Positions 5,742-8,047 of a stretch of DNA of 8,047 nt are shown here, one piece after another. The DNA comes from Candidatus Kaiserbacteria bacterium RIFCSPHIGHO2_12_FULL_56_13 (GTDB lineage: Bacteria > Patescibacteriota > Minisyncoccia > Phycocordibacterales > Phycocordibacteraceae): positions 1 through 8,047 of the forward strand of contig MFLS01000012.1 in assembly GCA_001781625.1 (NCBI GenBank), written 5' to 3'. A program made the position numbers and the translations under genes. A model generated the notes under the pieces. The model ran no database searches, was not told the DNA's origin, and was given only the letters and a program-made list of their open reading frames with translations. The first letter of the stretch is position 1; each line of letters begins with the position of its first letter.

Positions 5742-5770
5742 TTTATACAACTAATAGCTGAACATGTCGA
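5742..5770 (-). promoter_or_regulatory. Promoter of tRNA-Lys
   Basis: On the minus strand TCGACA (5770-5765, five of six -35 bases) is followed by a 17-base spacer and TATAAA (5747-5742, five of six -10 bases). The predicted transcription start is one or two bases before the tRNA 5' end at 5733, giving almost no 5' leader. The -35 box lies in the codons for Val-Asp near the end of the upstream gene and the -10 lies just past its TAG stop. It is the best -35/-10 pair in the window. Confidence 0.75.
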
Positions 5771-6725
5771 CGGTTTTGCCTTCAGTGTCGATGAGCTTCA
5801 CGACCTCCCGATCGCTCCGCCACATGCTCGTGTCGCGGCCAAGATAGACGCGCCAGGTGGTGCGTTTGAAATTTTGGTCGCGTTCGTGCGCGACCATACA
5901 ACCGTTGTAGTGGAGATAGGTGGTGAGAAAATGCTGGCACGAGGCCGAGAGATTCGTTGGCGGGGTGATCTGCAGGGTGCAGCGCGGGAGCCGGTTGACA
6001 TAGTCGATGCAAGCCGGGTCGCGGATCAAGTTAGGGCCGTAAAAATCTTCAAGCTCATTGTCGGGCGTCGGGCACACATTTGAGAGCGAGGGAGAGAATT
6101 TTTGAAATTGCGAAAAGTAGCCGATGCAGATGTTCTCGCGGAACGAGGCACCGATCGGCGAGCGGCCAGTCGTGATGATGACCTTGTCACCGGGCTCAAG
6201 GACGATCGGCTCAGCTTCATTGATGATGCCCGAGCGCGGGATCTCGGTGCCAAGCGGGATCGTAACAACCTTGCCCGTGACCTCGCTCTTCAAGCTCCAG
6301 CCGCTAATCGAGGCCGAAGCACCAGCTGAGCTCCCGATCGAGAGTTGCAGATATTCACTCTGCGCGTTTGCACCCCCTGCATTCGCGACATGGTGACTCA
6401 AGGTCACCCTGCCACGGTAGCTTGAAGGCGTGCCGAAGGCAGCAGCCCGCACTGCCTCATCAAGGGCGCGTTGATCTTTATATGAGAGGCCGCCCGAGAG
6501 GCCGCCAAGCGGCGAGCCGCCGCTTGCCCGACTCCCGCCAATGCCGCTACTCCCTAAACTGATCGCTTGAGGCAGGGAGAGGTAGGTGCCGCCGCCCAGG
6601 GCCCCCGGTCCGGGGAGCAGGGGGCCCGAAAAGGAGAGCGGCCGCGAGGGCCCGCCGAGGACGAGCCAGAGAAGAAAGATAAAGACGAAGACACCAATGA
6701 AGAAGAAGGAGTCGTGCTGGAACAT
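5751..6725 (-). CDS. Membrane-anchored lamin-tail-domain-like protein with a cysteine-rich insert
   Basis: The exact family is not recognised. The 324-residue product begins with a hydrophobic segment (about 7-24, FFFIGVFVFIFLLWLVLG), likely an uncleaved anchor with the rest outside the cell. A Gly/Ser/Pro-rich linker (25-80) follows. Residues 120-190 resemble the start of a lamin tail domain: EYLQLSIG (124-131), SISGWSLKS (139-147), TIPLGTEIP (155-163) and PIVLEPGDKVIITTGRSP (173-190). The end, WRVYLGR (291-297) to VKLIDTEGKTVDMFSY (309-324), resembles the closing strands of that fold. Between them is an insert with C200, C218, C239, C249, C263 and C276, possibly three disulfides. A structural or surface-binding role is a guess. 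It starts 12 bases after the murE-like stop and also has its own extended -10 six bases before the ATG, with no Shine-Dalgarno. The true protein frame is not in doubt; the domain call is moderate. Confidence 0.75.
   Translation of the reverse strand: MFQHDSFFFIGVFVFIFLLWLVLGGPSRPLSFSGPLLPGPGALGGGTYLSLPQAISLGSSGIGGSRASGGSPLGGLSGGLSYKDQRALDEAVRAAAFGTPSSYRGRVTLSHHVANAGGANAQSEYLQLSIGSSAGASASISGWSLKSEVTGKVVTIPLGTEIPRSGIINEAEPIVLEPGDKVIITTGRSPIGASFRENICIGYFSQFQKFSPSLSNVCPTPDNELEDFYGPNLIRDPACIDYVNRLPRCTLQITPPTNLSASCQHFLTTYLHYNGCMVAHERDQNFKRTTWRVYLGRDTSMWRSDREVVKLIDTEGKTVDMFSY
6599..6627. repeat. Nested GC-rich inverted repeats in the Gly/Pro linker codons
   Basis: GGGCCCCC (6599-6606) is complementary to GGGGGCCC (6620-6627), and inside this CCCCGG (6603-6608) mirrors CCGGGG (6610-6615) around a single T. 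The two pairings compete. They fall in the codons for the Pro/Gly-rich linker of the lamin-tail-like protein, about 100 bases into its mRNA. Linker composition may explain them fully; an attenuating mRNA hairpin is possible. Confidence 0.4.
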
Positions 6726-6731
6726 GAGCGT

Positions 6732-6740
6732 ATGATATCA
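6732..6740 (-). promoter_or_regulatory. Extended -10 promoter of the lamin-tail-like gene, predicted leaderless start
   Basis: On the minus strand the sequence reads TGA TATCAT ACGCTC ATG. The TATCAT (6737-6732) and six-base discriminator match the pilB arrangement exactly, and TGA (6740-6738) serves both as the TGN of the extended -10 and as the stop codon of the murE-like gene. The predicted transcription start is the A of the ATG at 6725. No -35 and no ribosome binding site are visible. Confidence 0.58.
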
Positions 6741-7964
6741 GGATTTTGCGAGGAGCTTCTCGAGTTCTTCGCGAACGACCTCGCCATCGCTCCACGGCAT
6801 CTTAGTACCTGCGGGCCCCATGATGTAGGGGTCGGTGCCCTTGCCGGTGATGAGGACCGCATCGCCGGAGCGAGCTTTCTCAAGAGCCGCATGGATCGCC
6901 GTCCGCCTGTCCATGATGATGGAGTGCGGGCGGCGCATCCCTGCCATTATGTCGTGCACGATGCGCTCCGGATTCTCGTCGTACGGATCTTCATTCGTGA
7001 GGATCACTTCGGCGCAGGCCTCCTCTGCGATGCGGCCCATTTCAGGGCGCTTCCATCGGTCGCGGCCGCCGCCCGTATTCCCCAACACGCAGATCTTGCG
7101 GCGATTCGGAAATGCCCCGTAGAGTGCACGGAGCGAGTCGGGGGTGTGAGCATAATCGACGACAACGGCGAAACTCTGCCCGGCCTCGATGCGTTCAGCG
7201 CGGCCGGGGATACGCACGAGCGCGCCGAGCGCGCGGGCGCAGGTTGCAAGCGGCACATCTAAAAATTCGGCCGCTTTGATGGCTGCGAGTGCATTCATGG
7301 CGCTGAAACGCCCCGGCTGCGGCACTTCAAACAGCGTGCCGCGGTAGGCGAACGCGACACCCTTTTCGCTCACTTGTAAGTTATCGAGATCGGCGAGGGA
7401 AAAGGGGACCCTCTCTTCGACCGGGAGAGAGAGGAAATTTTTACCGCGCGCATCATCGGTGTTTGCGACGATGGCGCGCGGGCGCTTCGGTGAGGCCACG
7501 AGCTCTTTGCCGAGCTCGTATTTTGCCGCGAAGTATTTTTCAAACGAGCCGTGCGCCTCGACATGTTCTTTTTGCAAGTTCGTGAAAATGAGCGCATTGA
7601 GTGAGAGAAATTGGTGGCGGTACTGCAGGGCGCTTTCTGAAGTGAGTTCAACGATGGCGTGCGTCGCCCCCTCGCGTACCGCTCGTGCAAGAAATCGCTG
7701 AATGAATCCTCTCCCCGGCAGAGTCATCTTATAGAGGTTCGGTTTTGAATCTGCGCCGATGGCGAAGCGGATAGTCCCGGCAAGCGCAGTTTTGTGACCG
7801 GCGGCAGAGAGGACGGCATGGAGCATCTCTGCGACCGATGACTTGCCTTTCGTGCCCGTGATGCCGACCACGACAATCTTGCTCGCCGGGAAGTCGTAAA
7901 AGAGCGCCGAAAAGAGCGCCCATGCGAAGTGGTAGGGGGTGAGGAGCAGGCGGCGGAGATTCAT
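6738..7964 (-). CDS. murE: MurE-like Mur ligase lacking the N-terminal UDP-binding domain
   Basis: Mur ligases use ATP to add an amino acid to the UDP-MurNAc peptide in peptidoglycan synthesis; MurE adds residue three. The product is 408 residues against about 495 in E. coli. In place of the N-terminal UDP-substrate domain there is a short hydrophobic segment (about 11-25, YHFAWALFSALFYDF) that may bind the membrane. The ATPase domain has P-loop GITGTKGKSS (34-43), VELTSES (105-111) and FTNLQKEHVEAHG (127-139), with K148 at the carbamylated lysine position. The C-terminal domain has VVDYAHTPDSL (268-278), GNTGGGRDRWKRPEMG (295-310) and GKGTDPY (374-380). The family DNPR motif, which contacts meso-diaminopimelate, is replaced by EDPY (325-328), so the third amino acid is uncertain. 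The start at 7964, one base after the upstream stop, is preferred to the ATG at 7988 because it removes the overlap. Confidence 0.85.
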   Translation of the reverse strand: MNLRRLLLTPYHFAWALFSALFYDFPASKIVVVGITGTKGKSSVAEMLHAVLSAAGHKTALAGTIRFAIGADSKPNLYKMTLPGRGFIQRFLARAVREGATHAIVELTSESALQYRHQFLSLNALIFTNLQKEHVEAHGSFEKYFAAKYELGKELVASPKRPRAIVANTDDARGKNFLSLPVEERVPFSLADLDNLQVSEKGVAFAYRGTLFEVPQPGRFSAMNALAAIKAAEFLDVPLATCARALGALVRIPGRAERIEAGQSFAVVVDYAHTPDSLRALYGAFPNRRKICVLGNTGGGRDRWKRPEMGRIAEEACAEVILTNEDPYDENPERIVHDIMAGMRRPHSIIMDRRTAIHAALEKARSGDAVLITGKGTDPYIMGPAGTKMPWSDGEVVREELEKLLAKS

Positions 7965-7965
7965 G

Positions 7966-8047
7966 TTACCGATTCCCGAGCGCGGCACGAAGACGCGCTT
8001 CTTTGCCGACGACCGTGTCAGCGACAGAGGCGAGCGCCTTGCGCGCC
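7966..8047 (-). CDS. C-terminal end of an unidentified upstream gene (partial)
   Basis: A minus-strand frame is open from the window edge to a TAA at 7968-7966 and encodes 26 residues, starting ARKALASVADTVVGKE and ending RLRAALGNR. It is Ala/Arg/Leu-rich, consistent with a terminal helix, and uses codons like its neighbours. The stop lies one base before the murE-like ATG, typical of co-translated genes, so it is probably in the same operon and possibly linked to cell wall synthesis. The fragment is too short to identify. Confidence 0.5.
   Translation of the reverse strand, partial: ARKALASVADTVVGKEARLRAALGNR

Noticed and set aside
5661..5745. Antisense tRNA hairpin plus T5 run as a plus-strand terminator for holA
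   Set aside because: The T run begins about seven bases after the closing stem and is short, so it does not fit an intrinsic terminator well.
6567..7262. Plus-strand open frame of 231 codons across the murE-like and lamin-tail-like genes
   Set aside because: It runs antisense through two real genes including Mur ligase motifs, and its product is low-complexity and charged with no family features.
7964..7988. Upstream ATG at 7988 as the start of the murE-like gene
   Set aside because: It would add eight residues and overlap the upstream gene's last codons without a ribosome binding site; the ATG one base after the upstream stop fits coupled translation and the usual short hydrophobic opening.
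1..8047. Mobile elements, CRISPR arrays, toxin-antitoxin or defence systems
   Set aside because: No transposase, integrase, direct-repeat array, terminal inverted repeats or known defence domains were seen; the genes are housekeeping or envelope functions in compact operons.

Overview
The window looks like chromosomal core sequence from a member of the Candidate Phyla Radiation (Patescibacteria), most likely a Parcubacteria-type lineage. This is an inference, with no database search behind it. It rests on a 213-residue HolA-like clamp-loader subunit, a family A DNA polymerase without a proofreading domain, a MurE-like ligase whose N-terminal UDP-binding domain is replaced by a short hydrophobic segment, a PilB without its usual zinc-binding cysteines, a tRNA gene without encoded CCA, and start codons placed where transcription should begin. 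The sequence is moderately GC-rich throughout, and almost every base is coding.

Layout. Positions 32-1699 (minus) hold the type IV pilus assembly ATPase PilB. A short divergent intergenic region (1700-1786) carries a promoter for each direction. It is followed by a small self-contained unit (1730-2170, plus) made of a sigma70-like promoter, a strong ribosome binding site, a 105-residue exported protein with four mature cysteines, and an intrinsic terminator. Next comes a tightly overlapped plus-strand operon, tsaE-polA-holA (about 2205-5660). Its holA stop codon directly touches the 3' end of a convergent tRNA-Lys(UUU) gene (5661-5733, minus). Further right on the minus strand are a membrane-anchored lamin-tail-domain-like protein with a cysteine-rich insert (5751-6725), a MurE-like Mur ligase (6738-7964), and the last 26 codons of another gene (7966-8047).

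How the parts relate. PilB powers pilus extension. The MurE-like enzyme acts in peptidoglycan precursor synthesis. PolA and HolA belong to replication and repair. TsaE belongs to t6A37 tRNA modification, and the nearby tRNA-Lys(UUU) is in the class of ANN-decoding tRNAs that receive t6A.

The most notable signals are regulatory. First, pilB and the lamin-tail-like gene both start exactly six bases after an extended -10 element of the form TGNTATCAT and lack a Shine-Dalgarno sequence, so both are predicted to make leaderless mRNAs. Second, a near-perfect minus-strand intrinsic terminator lies inside the holA coding region. Third, the tRNA has its own promoter, whose -35 box lies in the last codons of the upstream gene. 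No mobile element, CRISPR array or defence system was seen.
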